Made by a program: the position numbers and the translations under genes. Below are positions 18,670 to 27,950 of a DNA stretch of 64,000 bases, piece by piece. How positions within the stretch are numbered: position 1 is the stretch's first letter; each line of letters begins with the position of its first letter. The notes under the pieces were generated by a model, which did no database searches, was not told where the DNA came from, and was given only the letters and a program-made list of their open reading frames with translations. This stretch comes from Prochlorococcus marinus XMU1402 (lineage in GTDB: Bacteria; Cyanobacteriota; Cyanobacteriia; PCC-6307; Cyanobiaceae): the NCBI RefSeq assembly GCF_017696205.1, contig NZ_JAAORD010000001.1:248001-312000 (forward strand), in the 5' to 3' direction.

Positions 18670-19506
18670 ATGCAAGATATAAAAAAAAAGTTTTGGCTTG
18701 AAAAATTTGATTGTTTTTCTGTTACTGGAGGAGATTCTAGGAAATTCTTGAATGGAATAACAACGAGTAATATTCTAAATTCAGAAAATAAAGTTATTAA
18801 ATCTTGTTGGTTAAATCCAAATGGAGTTCTAAGGTCATTAATTGAAATTATTTTTTTAGAAAAAAACTTAGAAGTAATTATTTTGGCGGGTAACACTAAT
18901 GAAATAATTGATTACTTTAATCAAATTATTTTTCCAGCGGACGATGTACTTCTAAGTGAACCTTTCTTGATAAATAGAATTCAGGAAATTGACGAATCTA
19001 GTTCATGGAGGACTTACCAGCCTATTTTCTTCAAAACAGAAGATAAAGAATTTGAAATATATAAAAATAAACTAAATTTTTTAAATTCCAATGATTTAAA
19101 ACTTTGGAAGATCAATCAGGCAATACCCTCATTAGAAATGGAAATAAACGGAAAAAATAATCCTCTTGAGCTTGGATTACAAGATCTTATAGATTTTAAT
19201 AAAGGTTGTTATTTAGGACAAGAAACAATATCAAAAATAAAGAATGTTTCTTCTTTAAAACAGGAAATAAGAATTTGGCAATCATTTGAATCTAACTTGA
19301 ATTTAGACGTTGAAGATAAAAATTTATATATAAATTCTAATAAGAATATTTCTGTAGGCAAAATCACTAGTTTTTTTAAATCTGATTCACAAATAAAAGG
19401 ATTAGCAATGATAAAAAGAAAATATTTAGAGGAAGGAAGTTATTTTTTTTCAGAAATTTTTGGAAAAATTATTATAAATAAATCTGTAGGATCAATTTTT
19501 CTTTAA
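18670..19506 (+). CDS. ygfZ: YgfZ/GcvT-domain folate-binding protein
   Basis: A 278-residue protein in the YgfZ group, which binds tetrahydrofolate and helps build or repair some Fe-S clusters. The diagnostic motif is present as FNKGCYLGQETISKI (about 177-191), with the reactive Cys of the KGCYxGQE signature. The rest is a shortened GcvT-like fold. It lies 11 bases after pyrE. Its 3' end overlaps the convergent RecB-like nuclease gene by 15 bases. It is not the glycine-cleavage T protein, which is longer and lacks this motif. Confidence 0.88.
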   Translation: MQDIKKKFWLEKFDCFSVTGGDSRKFLNGITTSNILNSENKVIKSCWLNPNGVLRSLIEIIFLEKNLEVIILAGNTNEIIDYFNQIIFPADDVLLSEPFLINRIQEIDESSSWRTYQPIFFKTEDKEFEIYKNKLNFLNSNDLKLWKINQAIPSLEMEINGKNNPLELGLQDLIDFNKGCYLGQETISKIKNVSSLKQEIRIWQSFESNLNLDVEDKNLYINSNKNISVGKITSFFKSDSQIKGLAMIKRKYLEEGSYFFSEIFGKIIINKSVGSIFL

Positions 19507-20910
19507 TTGATTTTTGATTAAATATTCTGCAATTTTTAGAGTAGCAAAACAATCATCTTTGTTATATTGGGCAATTTTTTTTAAAAATATTTCGTTTTCT
19601 GTAATTTGATATTGAATCCACCAATAAAGGGCTTTTGAGCCACTTACATTTTTCTGCATCCATTCAAATCCAAGCCAATTAGAAATAGTTTTTAATCCAT
19701 AGTTTTTTAGTGGTAATATCCAAGACTTTCTTATTAAGGTATGTAAGTCTATAAATCTTGAGGCAAGTGAATCAATTTCTTCAAAACTAAAATTTAGGTT
19801 TTTAGCAATATTAATTATTGCTATCTTTTCAGTCTCTCCGTAATGTAAAACTGGCCATTCCTTCTGTGAATAAAGTATTTCGATAATTTTCCTGTAAGAT
19901 TCTTCTTTATTTTTTTTGAGATTTAAAATTGGTTTATAAATAAGATCTTCTTTTTTTGTAAATAAATTATTTATTTTTAAAAAACCATATAAAAAGTCAT
20001 GCTTATCATCTGGATTTGACTCAATATCAAATATATAAAATCCTGAACATGTTTTTTCTAGTAGATTGTTAGGATCATTTTTATTGGAAATGCGATATGG
20101 TTTCCCAGAAATATAAGCTTGTGCTTGCTTTACAAATACGGATGCTTTTTCATACTTTTGATCATTGAATTTAGATAATTTCTCTCCAAGTTTTTTTTCG
20201 CTATACGAAGCTAATGTTTGGGTATCAGATATTCCATTTGTTATCAGTAATGAGGCCGTTTTGGATCCTATCCCATCTATATCTGTTAGATTTCCATTCT
20301 CTTTTGCTTCTTTGTCACAAAATTTTTGCCATGAACAAATAGTACATTTTTTTCTATCTTGAGTTATTTCTGGCATAAATCCCTCCAAGCATTCATGCAA
20401 ACTTAATAAAACGTTCAAAACTTTTTTCCTTAATTTTTTATTTAAATAAATTTCTTCAACATTAACTTTTTTATCAAAACTTGAAATTACTAATCCTTTC
20501 TCAACTTTAGATTCTTGAAAAGATTCCAACAGCATAGAACTAAAAGCTAAGTCGAATAAATGTTCTTTAGTGGTTTTATGCCCTAACTTATAAACAGCAG
20601 GTAAATATTTATATTGTCCCCATTTACTTTTACCTTTAGCCTTTACAAGTAATTGTGGACGTATCTCTGCGTTAATATTTTGGAAGAGATCCCCTTTGAT
20701 TCTCAATCCAATTACCCCTTGATATCCATTTTCACAGGCTTTTAATCCTGTATATATTTCACTATTACAATAGTCAGAGAAAATTTGAAACTGATTAATT
20801 TTATCTATAGCTTTATGGGGAGACCAAACTTCATTAGATTTTTTACCCTTAAAATCGAGCCATGCTTTTCTTTTGCATCTTGTAAAACTTTTTAAATGGA
20901 GAGAATTCAA
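19492..20910 (-). CDS. RecB-like nuclease with RNase H-type domain (TM0106 type)
   Basis: A 472-residue protein. The N-terminal RecB-like nuclease part starts with LHLKSFTRCKRKAWLDFKG and ends in a cysteine cluster, CTICSWQKFC near 189-198, that may hold an Fe-S cluster. A helix-hairpin-helix segment, IDGIGSKTASLL, follows at about 212-223. The C-terminal part is a DEDD-type exonuclease fold with FDIESNPDDKHDF near 293-305 and YNKDDC near the end. Such proteins are widespread in cyanobacteria and are thought to act in DNA repair, but the substrate is not known. It is convergent with ygfZ. Confidence 0.85.
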   Translation of the reverse strand: MNSLHLKSFTRCKRKAWLDFKGKKSNEVWSPHKAIDKINQFQIFSDYCNSEIYTGLKACENGYQGVIGLRIKGDLFQNINAEIRPQLLVKAKGKSKWGQYKYLPAVYKLGHKTTKEHLFDLAFSSMLLESFQESKVEKGLVISSFDKKVNVEEIYLNKKLRKKVLNVLLSLHECLEGFMPEITQDRKKCTICSWQKFCDKEAKENGNLTDIDGIGSKTASLLITNGISDTQTLASYSEKKLGEKLSKFNDQKYEKASVFVKQAQAYISGKPYRISNKNDPNNLLEKTCSGFYIFDIESNPDDKHDFLYGFLKINNLFTKKEDLIYKPILNLKKNKEESYRKIIEILYSQKEWPVLHYGETEKIAIINIAKNLNFSFEEIDSLASRFIDLHTLIRKSWILPLKNYGLKTISNWLGFEWMQKNVSGSKALYWWIQYQITENEIFLKKIAQYNKDDCFATLKIAEYLIKNQLKKN

Positions 20911-20991
20911 ATTATTTTTTAAGGGGCGGTTTTAAAATTTACTCATATAAATTAGTATAGATAATTAGAAGAAATCAAGGAAATTTTAAAT

Positions 20992-22446
20992 TTGACAGCT
21001 GATAAATCAGATAAGATAAAATTTGGAACTGATGGGTGGAGAGGAATTATTGGATTTGATTTTAATTTATCCAATCTTTCAAGAGTTGTTGTTGCTGCAT
21101 GCCAGGAGTTGCATTATCAATACTATAAAGAAGTTAATTCAAAGAAAATTATTATTGGATATGATCGTAGATTTATGGCTTGTGAATTTGCCAAGCAAAT
21201 AGTGCCTTTTGTAAGAGGATGTGGTTTTGAACCGATCTTATCTAATAGCTTTGTTACAACACCCTCTTGTAGTTTCTATGCCAAAGAAGTCGGTTGTCTT
21301 GGAGCGTTAGTAATTACAGCAAGTCATAATCCATACAATTGGCTAGGTCTGAAAATAAAGAGTTTTAATGGATGTTCTGTTGACGAATCTTTTACAAGTG
21401 CAATTGAAAAAAGATTCATGCTTGGAAATTCAATTGAAAAAATAGATGGAGTTAATCAATTGGTAGATATTAAGAAATTTCATTTAGATAGAATTAAATC
21501 CCTTTTTGATATTGACTTTATTTCCAATAGATTGAAAAAATTGAAATTGAGAATTTTTGTAGATTCTATGCATGGTTCAGCTGCAAATTGCATGGCTGAG
21601 ATTTTTGCCTCTAATGACTTAGAAGTTATTTCAGAAATCAGGAAAGATGCTGATCCTTTTTTTGGAGGAAAACCTCCTGAACCTCTTTTAAATTATGTAA
21701 ATGATCTAAATCAAATACTAAGGAAAAATTCAACAAATGAAGTTAAAACCCTAGGAATTATATTTGATGGTGATGGTGACAGAATTGCGGCAATTGATGA
21801 AAAAGGGAGATACTCTAGTACTCAAGATCTACTCCCATACTTTATTAGCTATTTGGGCGAAATTAAAAATAATTCTTATCCAGTTTTAAAAACTGTTAGT
21901 GGTTCAGATATTATTAAAAATATATCAGAGAGTCAAAATAGAGATGTTTTTGAACTTCCAGTTGGCTTTAAATATATTGCTGAAAAAATGATTAAAGAGA
22001 AAATATTTATTGGAGGAGAGGAATCCGGAGGAGTTGGTTTTGGTGACTTTATGCCTGAAAGAGATGCTCTATATGCTGCAATGGTTTTATTAAATGGAAT
22101 TGCCGAAAAATCGCAATATTTATATCAAACCTTAGATGAAATTCAAAAAGATTTTGGGCCAAGTTTTTATAAAAGAATTGATATTAAATTTCCAAATCAG
22201 TCTGAAAAAAATAAAGTAAAAGAATTTATAATACAAAACATCCCTGAGAATATTAATAATCACAAGTTAAAAAGTATCTCAAAGATTGATGGAATAAAGT
22301 TGAGAATTGATAAAAATTTTTGGCTTCTTTTTAGGTTTTCAGGAACGGAACCTCTTTTAAGGTTATATTGTGAAGCACCAAAAAAATCTTATTTAGATGA
22401 GTTATTAGAGTGGGGTCAAGTATTTATAAATTTGACAGGAAAGTAA
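20992..22446 (+). CDS. phosphoglucomutase/phosphomannomutase family protein
   Basis: A 484-residue alpha-D-phosphohexomutase. The phosphoserine loop is VITASHNPYNWLGLK (Ser about 106), the metal loop is IFDGDGDRIAAID (about 259-271), and the sugar loop GGEESGGVGFGD is near 341-352. The phosphate-binding end is RFSGTEPLLRLYCEAP. It is related to the archaeal/cyanobacterial two-substrate mutases, so glucose or mannose phosphates could be used. The start is a TTG at 20992; no nearby ATG fits the family start KFGTDGWRGIIG. The rdgB start lies 3 bases after its stop. Confidence 0.9.
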   Translation: MTADKSDKIKFGTDGWRGIIGFDFNLSNLSRVVVAACQELHYQYYKEVNSKKIIIGYDRRFMACEFAKQIVPFVRGCGFEPILSNSFVTTPSCSFYAKEVGCLGALVITASHNPYNWLGLKIKSFNGCSVDESFTSAIEKRFMLGNSIEKIDGVNQLVDIKKFHLDRIKSLFDIDFISNRLKKLKLRIFVDSMHGSAANCMAEIFASNDLEVISEIRKDADPFFGGKPPEPLLNYVNDLNQILRKNSTNEVKTLGIIFDGDGDRIAAIDEKGRYSSTQDLLPYFISYLGEIKNNSYPVLKTVSGSDIIKNISESQNRDVFELPVGFKYIAEKMIKEKIFIGGEESGGVGFGDFMPERDALYAAMVLLNGIAEKSQYLYQTLDEIQKDFGPSFYKRIDIKFPNQSEKNKVKEFIIQNIPENINNHKLKSISKIDGIKLRIDKNFWLLFRFSGTEPLLRLYCEAPKKSYLDELLEWGQVFINLTGK

Positions 22447-22448
22447 TA

Positions 22449-23024
22449 ATGAAAAATTTATATTTAGCCAGTAAGAATAAAGGTAAAATTGAAGAATATA
22501 AGAAATTGCTTGCTGGAGTTAATTGTAAATTATTACTCCAGCCAGAATCATTAGATGTTGAAGAGAATGGACTGACATTTAGAGATAATGCAATTAAAAA
22601 AGCGAGTGAAGTTTCTAGAAAAACTAATAATTTCTCGATAGCAGATGATTCAGGAATTTGTATTGAAGCATTAGATGGTAAACCTGGTATTTACTCATCT
22701 AGATATGCAGAAAATGATCAGAAGAGAATTGCACGAGTTTTAAAAGAACTTGATGGACTTCAAAATAGAAGTGCTTTCTTCATTGCCAATATTTGTGTTT
22801 GTTCCCCAAATGGTGAAGTGATTATTGAATCTGAGGCCAAATGTCATGGCAATATTATTTTAAAACCGAGAGGAAAAGGTGGTTTTGGGTATGACCCAAT
22901 TTTTGAGGAGAGATCTACCAGATTAACTTTCGCAGAAATGAGTGATGATATTAAAGACTCTTGTAGTCATAGAGGAAAAGCATTAAAAAAAATTATTCCA
23001 GATTTAATTGAAATTTTTTCTTAA
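22449..23024 (+). CDS. rdgB: non-canonical purine NTP pyrophosphatase (RdgB/HAM1)
   Basis: A 191-residue HAM1-family enzyme that removes dITP and XTP from the nucleotide pool. It starts KNLYLASKNKGKIEEYKKLL, matching the N-terminal (S/T)xN(x)2K nucleotide-binding motif, and contains FSIADDSGICIEALDGKPG near 59-77 with the catalytic Asp. GGFGYDPIF is near 139-147. An upstream in-frame extension is possible on paper, but the ATG at 22449 gives the correct family start. It lies 3 bases after the sugar mutase gene and overlaps the convergent carotenoid oxygenase by 4 bases. Confidence 0.95.
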   Translation: MKNLYLASKNKGKIEEYKKLLAGVNCKLLLQPESLDVEENGLTFRDNAIKKASEVSRKTNNFSIADDSGICIEALDGKPGIYSSRYAENDQKRIARVLKELDGLQNRSAFFIANICVCSPNGEVIIESEAKCHGNIILKPRGKGGFGYDPIFEERSTRLTFAEMSDDIKDSCSHRGKALKKIIPDLIEIFS

Positions 23025-24511
23025 ATTCCATTAACCCAAGATCCATGAAGGCCATGAGGAATTGAAATGGGTAATTCATAAACAGCTAATTCTTTTAAGT
23101 CTTTTGCGTCTAATATCACTAAATCGCTCCCTCTTCTTTCTCCGTTCCATAAAAGTATAAATATAAATCCCTCATCTTCTTGTGCAGAGTTTTCTGATGG
23201 AACCATAATTGGTTCACTTACGAATCCACTTGGGCCTGCTGACCAAGAAATCTCTTCCTTAGAAGATAAATTTATTTTTTTTATTGCTTGAAGTGGAGCA
23301 TTACCCAGCTTTTGAGATGTGCTTGCCATCCAACTAAAAGTTGCTTTTAATCCTAAGTTTTTAGGATTAACAACAGCAAATTCACAACATTGTTCACTTA
23401 AAGTTTCAAGTTCACTAGTTTTTTTCTTTAGATCGATAATTGATCTTTTCAGTTTTCCTTCTGGATATTTATCAAAGTCAATATCCCTAAAATTCTCGTC
23501 TGGACCAACTGATGGGAAATCATCATAAAAAATACTATCTAATACGATTTTGGAATCTTTTTCAAAAGCATTTACATGATGAAAAACGAATCCTTCTGGA
23601 GCATCTATTGTTAACGGTGGCTGACCTCTAAATAATCCACTTTCTCTGGGGATGATAAAAAACTTTGCCTTTTTATTTGGGTTTGACTTTAGACATTGTG
23701 CTGCTCCTCTTTGACCCATTACAAATGGAAGAGGATTGAAATCAATAGCATTCTGTAAAAATATTGCCCAATTAGTTGTAATTGCGAAATCATGAAGGAA
23801 TGCAAAGCCATTAAAAGTATCTTTTCTGTCAAAAATGAGCTCTCCAGAATTTGTACCAGCATTATTGAATTCCATTAATCTAATGGTACTTTTTGGCCCG
23901 GTTTGTACTCCAAAAGTGACTAAAAGTTCTGAAGATTCATTTGAGTTTAGGTCTTTTTTAGGATGAGCACTGAATGCTTCGTTAGGCTTGAGTACCCCTT
24001 TTAATGTTGTTAAACCAATAGTGTCAAGACTATCAGGATCCATTGCATGCGGACCGGCTGCTTCCCATAATGCGAGAATTTCATCTCCTAATTTAATGAC
24101 ATGAGTATTAGCAATATTCTTGAATTTTAGATCTAATACATTATTTAAAATTCCGCCATTTTTTTGTGTCCCAAAAACACCTCTATAAATAAATTTATTT
24201 ATTTTTTCTTCTTCCAAATAGCCTTTAGTTTTAACAAATCTATTTGTTAAAAATGGCTGACCATTTTCGAATTTTATTGAAGTTATCATTCCATCGCCAT
24301 CAAATGGATGATGTACCCATTGGCCTCCTCTCTCTAGTATTCCTGGTCCATTTCTTAATAATGTTCCATTTAAATTTTTAATATTATTACCTTTCCTAAT
24401 TGTTAGAGGCTTTTTAGTAAGCTCTTTTTCTACATTTTGATACGCACTTGACCAATCTTCTTTATTAAAAATTTTAAATTTATCAATTTTTTTATCTTGT
24501 AAATTAGTCAC
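23021..24511 (-). CDS. carotenoid cleavage oxygenase (RPE65 family)
   Basis: A 496-residue carotenoid oxygenase that cleaves a carotenoid or apocarotenoid double bond using one non-haem iron. All four iron-binding histidines can be placed: His183 in SAHPKKD, His240 in FLHDFAI, His311 in FHHVNAF and His486 in IPHGLHG. It is therefore expected to be active. Family members in cyanobacteria make retinal-like products from apocarotenals; the substrate is not evident here. Length is normal. It is convergent with rdgB and 72 bases downstream of the divergent hisB side. Confidence 0.93.
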   Translation of the reverse strand: MTNLQDKKIDKFKIFNKEDWSSAYQNVEKELTKKPLTIRKGNNIKNLNGTLLRNGPGILERGGQWVHHPFDGDGMITSIKFENGQPFLTNRFVKTKGYLEEEKINKFIYRGVFGTQKNGGILNNVLDLKFKNIANTHVIKLGDEILALWEAAGPHAMDPDSLDTIGLTTLKGVLKPNEAFSAHPKKDLNSNESSELLVTFGVQTGPKSTIRLMEFNNAGTNSGELIFDRKDTFNGFAFLHDFAITTNWAIFLQNAIDFNPLPFVMGQRGAAQCLKSNPNKKAKFFIIPRESGLFRGQPPLTIDAPEGFVFHHVNAFEKDSKIVLDSIFYDDFPSVGPDENFRDIDFDKYPEGKLKRSIIDLKKKTSELETLSEQCCEFAVVNPKNLGLKATFSWMASTSQKLGNAPLQAIKKINLSSKEEISWSAGPSGFVSEPIMVPSENSAQEDEGFIFILLWNGERRGSDLVILDAKDLKELAVYELPISIPHGLHGSWVNGI

Positions 24512-24583
24512 AACAAAATATTCACTTTATCTATCTTCGCCAAAAATCAACTGAATTGTGGCTGATTTGAAAAAATTCCTATT

Positions 24584-25189
24584 TTAATCATTTTCTAAAA
24601 TTCCTTTACTGCTTGGAATTGAATCAGATCTTCTTAGATCTATTTCGGTAGCCATTCTCATTGCTCTTGAAAAAGCTTTAAAGCACGCCTCAACTATATG
24701 ATGTGAATTACTTCCTCGTATTTGATTAATATGCAGAGTAATACCGCTGTTATTTACAAAGGCAATAAAAAACTCTCTTACTAGTTCAGTATCATAATTT
24801 CCTATTCTAGGGGCTTTTAGTTGAAGATCATAAGAAAGATGTGGTCTGCCAGAGCAGTCTAGAGTTACTTGAACTAATGCTTCATCTAATGGGGCAAAGA
24901 AATGTCCAAATCTGCTTATTCCTTTTCTTTCTCCCAGGGCTTTTGAAAATGCTTTGCCTAATGCGATTCCTACATCTTCATTTGTATGATGATCATCAAT
25001 ATGGGTATCTCCAATTGCTTTTATTTTTAAATCGAACAAACCATGACTGGATATTTGATGAAGCATATGATCTAAGAATGGTATCCCTGTATCAATCTCA
25101 GAAATCCCATTTCCATCTAAGTTTATAAATACAGAAATATCTGTTTCATTCGTTTTTCTTTTTATTTCAGATTGTCTTAGAGATGACAT
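24584..25189 (-). CDS. hisB: imidazoleglycerol-phosphate dehydratase
   Basis: A 201-residue HisB, the single-domain dehydratase of histidine synthesis. Metal-binding motifs are present: [11 protein letters not shown] near 40-50, [10 protein letters not shown] near 65-74 and [15 protein letters not shown] near 159-173. It lacks the phosphatase domain found in enteric HisB, as expected in cyanobacteria. It follows fabI on the same strand after about 20 bases, so the two may be co-transcribed. Confidence 0.96.
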   Translation of the reverse strand: MSSLRQSEIKRKTNETDISVFINLDGNGISEIDTGIPFLDHMLHQISSHGLFDLKIKAIGDTHIDDHHTNEDVGIALGKAFSKALGERKGISRFGHFFAPLDEALVQVTLDCSGRPHLSYDLQLKAPRIGNYDTELVREFFIAFVNNSGITLHINQIRGSNSHHIVEACFKAFSRAMRMATEIDLRRSDSIPSSKGILEND

Positions 25190-25209
25190 TTTTATGCAGA
25201 AAACTTAGT

Positions 25210-25992
25210 TTACATTCCATTAATGCAGTAACCCGCATCAACATAAATTGTTTGGCCTGAAATGCCGCTAGAGAGATCACTCAATAAAAAAGCAGCAGTA
25301 TTACCTACTTCTGTTTGAGTGACTGTTCTGCGTAAAGGAGCCTTTTCTTCAACATTGTGAATCATATCTAAAATGCCACCTATAGCAGAACTCGCAAGTG
25401 TCCTTATAGGCCCAGCACTTATTGCGTTAACTCTAACTTGTTTTTCGGGACCAAGTTCTGCAGAGAGATATCTTACTGAAGCTTCTAAAGCTGCTTTAGC
25501 AACTCCCATCACGTTATAGTTAGGAATCGCCCTTTCTGATCCTAAATAAGTTAATGAGACAACTCCAGCACCATCACTAAAAAGTGGTTTTGCTGCTTTA
25601 CATAAAGGTGCTAACGAATAAGCACTTATATTTAGAGCCCTATCAAAACCCTCTGAAGTGGTAGCACTATAATCTCCAATTAATTCATCGCGTCCTGCAA
25701 ATGCTAGGCAGTGAACTAATCCGTCAAGTTGTCCCCAATTGTTTTTTATATTTTTAAAGATTTCTTCAATTTGAGCTGGATTTTGAACATCAAGAGGCAA
25801 AAATAACGATGGGTTTAAAGGTTCAGTTAGTTCTCTAACTTTAGATTCGAATCTTCCCTTATCATCAGGCAAATATGTTATTCCAAGTTCTGCACCAGCT
25901 TTTGAAAGTTGTTGAGCGATACCCCATGCTATTGAACGATTGTTGGCAATTCCCGTAACAAGAATTTTTTTGCCAGTTAGATTTAGAAGCAT
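25210..25992 (-). CDS. fabI: enoyl-[acyl-carrier-protein] reductase (NADH)
   Basis: A 260-residue short-chain dehydrogenase with the FabI form of the fold. The cofactor loop GIANNRSIAWGIA is at about 15-27. The catalytic pair is in NYNVMGVAKAAL (Tyr-x6-Lys, near 157-164). PLRRTVTQTEVGNTAAFL and the C-terminal GYCINGM are typical. It performs the last reduction of each fatty acid elongation cycle. It is upstream of hisB on the same strand. Confidence 0.96.
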   Translation of the reverse strand: MLLNLTGKKILVTGIANNRSIAWGIAQQLSKAGAELGITYLPDDKGRFESKVRELTEPLNPSLFLPLDVQNPAQIEEIFKNIKNNWGQLDGLVHCLAFAGRDELIGDYSATTSEGFDRALNISAYSLAPLCKAAKPLFSDGAGVVSLTYLGSERAIPNYNVMGVAKAALEASVRYLSAELGPEKQVRVNAISAGPIRTLASSAIGGILDMIHNVEEKAPLRRTVTQTEVGNTAAFLLSDLSSGISGQTIYVDAGYCINGM

Positions 25993-26097
25993 TTTGTTTA
26001 TTATTTCTATTATTCTCCTATATAAAAGTACCTATCTTTGCGGATTACTGCAAAATATACAATAATTTTCAAATATCAAAGAATTTTTAACTTGAAC

Positions 26098-26691
26098 ATG
26101 GTCAGAACAAATTCTATGGTTTTGCAACTAGGTTTTCAATTACCTAATTTCGAAATGTTAAATGCTAATTCTTCAAAAAATGAATATTTTAATTCTCATA
26201 ATCTAGATAATCGGCATTTACTTTTAATGTTTGTTTGTGCCCATTGCCCATTTGTTAAATATATTGAGAATCAAATTTTCACTTTAAGTAAAGAAATTGA
26301 AAATACAGTTCAAACAGTTGCAATCTCTAGTAATGATATTGTCACTCACCCTTCAGATTCTCCTAATAATTTGAGATTACAAGCACAATCACAGGGATGG
26401 AGTTTTCCTTATTTATATGATGAAAATCAAAATTTTGCTAAGGAATTAAAAGCCGCTTGTACTCCAGATTTTTATCTTTTTTCAAATAAAGGAGATGGTG
26501 ATTTTTTATTGTTTTATCATGGCCAATTAGACGACAGTAGACCAGGTAATAATATCCCTCTTTCTGGTAAAGATTTGCGCTCTGCTGTAAGAGATTTAAA
26601 TCAAGATAATTCTTATCCTTCAAATCAGATACCTTCTTTAGGTTGCAATATTAAATGGACTCCTGGTAAAGAACCAAGTTGGTTTAAATGA
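26098..26691 (+). CDS. thioredoxin-like redoxin-domain protein
   Basis: A protein of about 197 residues with a redoxin (AhpC/TSA-like) fold. The active-site motif is CAHC in LLMFVCAHCPFVKYIENQ, in place of the CGPC of thioredoxin. The segment AACTPDFYLFS later matches this group, and the tail carries GCNIKWTPGKEP. I chose the ATG at 26098 because the upstream extension has no family match; 26116 is a further option. Members of this group are thought to be thiol redox proteins; the partner is unknown. It is followed after 53 bases by the DegT aminotransferase. Confidence 0.85.
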   Translation: MVRTNSMVLQLGFQLPNFEMLNANSSKNEYFNSHNLDNRHLLLMFVCAHCPFVKYIENQIFTLSKEIENTVQTVAISSNDIVTHPSDSPNNLRLQAQSQGWSFPYLYDENQNFAKELKAACTPDFYLFSNKGDGDFLLFYHGQLDDSRPGNNIPLSGKDLRSAVRDLNQDNSYPSNQIPSLGCNIKWTPGKEPSWFK

Positions 26692-26744
26692 ATTAAAATT
26701 TTTTTTTACCCATAGAAATATGGTTTAGGGTTAATATATTCACT

Positions 26745-27950
26745 ATGCAGATACCTCCATTTACTTTAAATAGGCAGTACCAAGAAATTGGCTCTGAAAT
26801 TGAGAGTGAGGTTTCTAAAGTTTTAAAAGGTGGCCAGTATATCGGAGGACAAGAAATTGCCAAATTTGAGGAGAGTTTTTCCAATCTGATTGGTGTTGAA
26901 AATACTATTGGATGTAATAGTGGAACTGATGCTTTGGTATTAGCTTTGCGCGCATTAGATATTGGTGTGGGTGATGAAGTTATTACCTCATCCTTTAGCT
27001 TTTTTGCGACTGCAGAGGCAATTAGTGCAGTTGGCGCTAATCCTATTTTGGTAGATATAGATCCTCAAACTTATCTCATTAATGCTGAACTAATAGAACA
27101 AGAAATAAATTCTAATACCAAGGCAATTATGCCAGTTCATTTATTTGGGAATGCAGTGAATATGACCTTAATAAAATCTTTAGCCAACAAATATGACTTA
27201 AAAGTAATCGAAGATTGTGCTCAGGCAACATGCACAATGTGGCAAAATTCCAAAGTTGGTAGTATCGGTGATATAGGCTGTTTTAGCTTTTTCCCTACTA
27301 AGAATTTAGGAGCTGCTGGAGATGGTGGAGCAGTAACAACTTCAGATCATAAGATTGCCAAAAAAATAAGAGAACTGGCTGTTCATGGTAGCCCAATAAG
27401 ATATCACCATACACAAATAGGATATAACAGCAGACTTGATACCATTCAAGCTGCAATATTAAACATTAAAATTAAATATATTTCTAAGTGGATTAATAAT
27501 CGCCAAAAAATTGCTAAAAATTACCTTGATTTATTAGAAAAAAATCCATTTATTAGTTTTCCAAAAATTAGCTCTGATTCAATTTCCCATTCTTGGAATC
27601 AATTTGTCATCAAATTAAGAAACGATAAATATTTTTTAAATGAAGATTTTTCAAATTTATTTGATACTGATTGCAAAAAATACTATTCCTTAAGGAATTT
27701 GGTAAAAAAACAACTTTTTGAAAAAGGTATTAATTCAATTATTTATTACCCAATTCCAATACACGCACAAATAGCTTACAAAAATAAAAATTTTTCTAGA
27801 ACAAAACTCATAAATACAGAGAGAATTTGTACAGAAGTTCTTAGTCTTCCAATGTTTCCTGAAATTTCTTATGAAGAGCAAGTTTATGTTGCAGAAAATT
27901 TAAATAAAGTTTTAAAGAATTCTATAGAGGAAATTCAAATTTCAGCATAA
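26745..27950 (+). CDS. DegT/DnrJ/EryC1/StrS family aminotransferase
   Basis: A 401-residue PLP enzyme of the sugar aminotransferase group. The pyridoxal lysine is in CFSFFPTKNLGAAGDGGA, and the cofactor-binding VIEDCAQATC is near 155-164. GCNSGTDALVLAL near 57-69 forms the phosphate pocket. Family members add an amino group to nucleotide sugars for surface polysaccharides. Unusually, it sits among housekeeping genes and not in a sugar cluster. Its 3' end overlaps the convergent photolyase gene by 16 bases. Confidence 0.9.
   Translation: MQIPPFTLNRQYQEIGSEIESEVSKVLKGGQYIGGQEIAKFEESFSNLIGVENTIGCNSGTDALVLALRALDIGVGDEVITSSFSFFATAEAISAVGANPILVDIDPQTYLINAELIEQEINSNTKAIMPVHLFGNAVNMTLIKSLANKYDLKVIEDCAQATCTMWQNSKVGSIGDIGCFSFFPTKNLGAAGDGGAVTTSDHKIAKKIRELAVHGSPIRYHHTQIGYNSRLDTIQAAILNIKIKYISKWINNRQKIAKNYLDLLEKNPFISFPKISSDSISHSWNQFVIKLRNDKYFLNEDFSNLFDTDCKKYYSLRNLVKKQLFEKGINSIIYYPIPIHAQIAYKNKNFSRTKLINTERICTEVLSLPMFPEISYEEQVYVAENLNKVLKNSIEEIQISA

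Noticed and set aside
26038..26097. Upstream extension of the redoxin gene
   Set aside because: It begins from a weak TTG with no family match; the ATG at 26098 is better.
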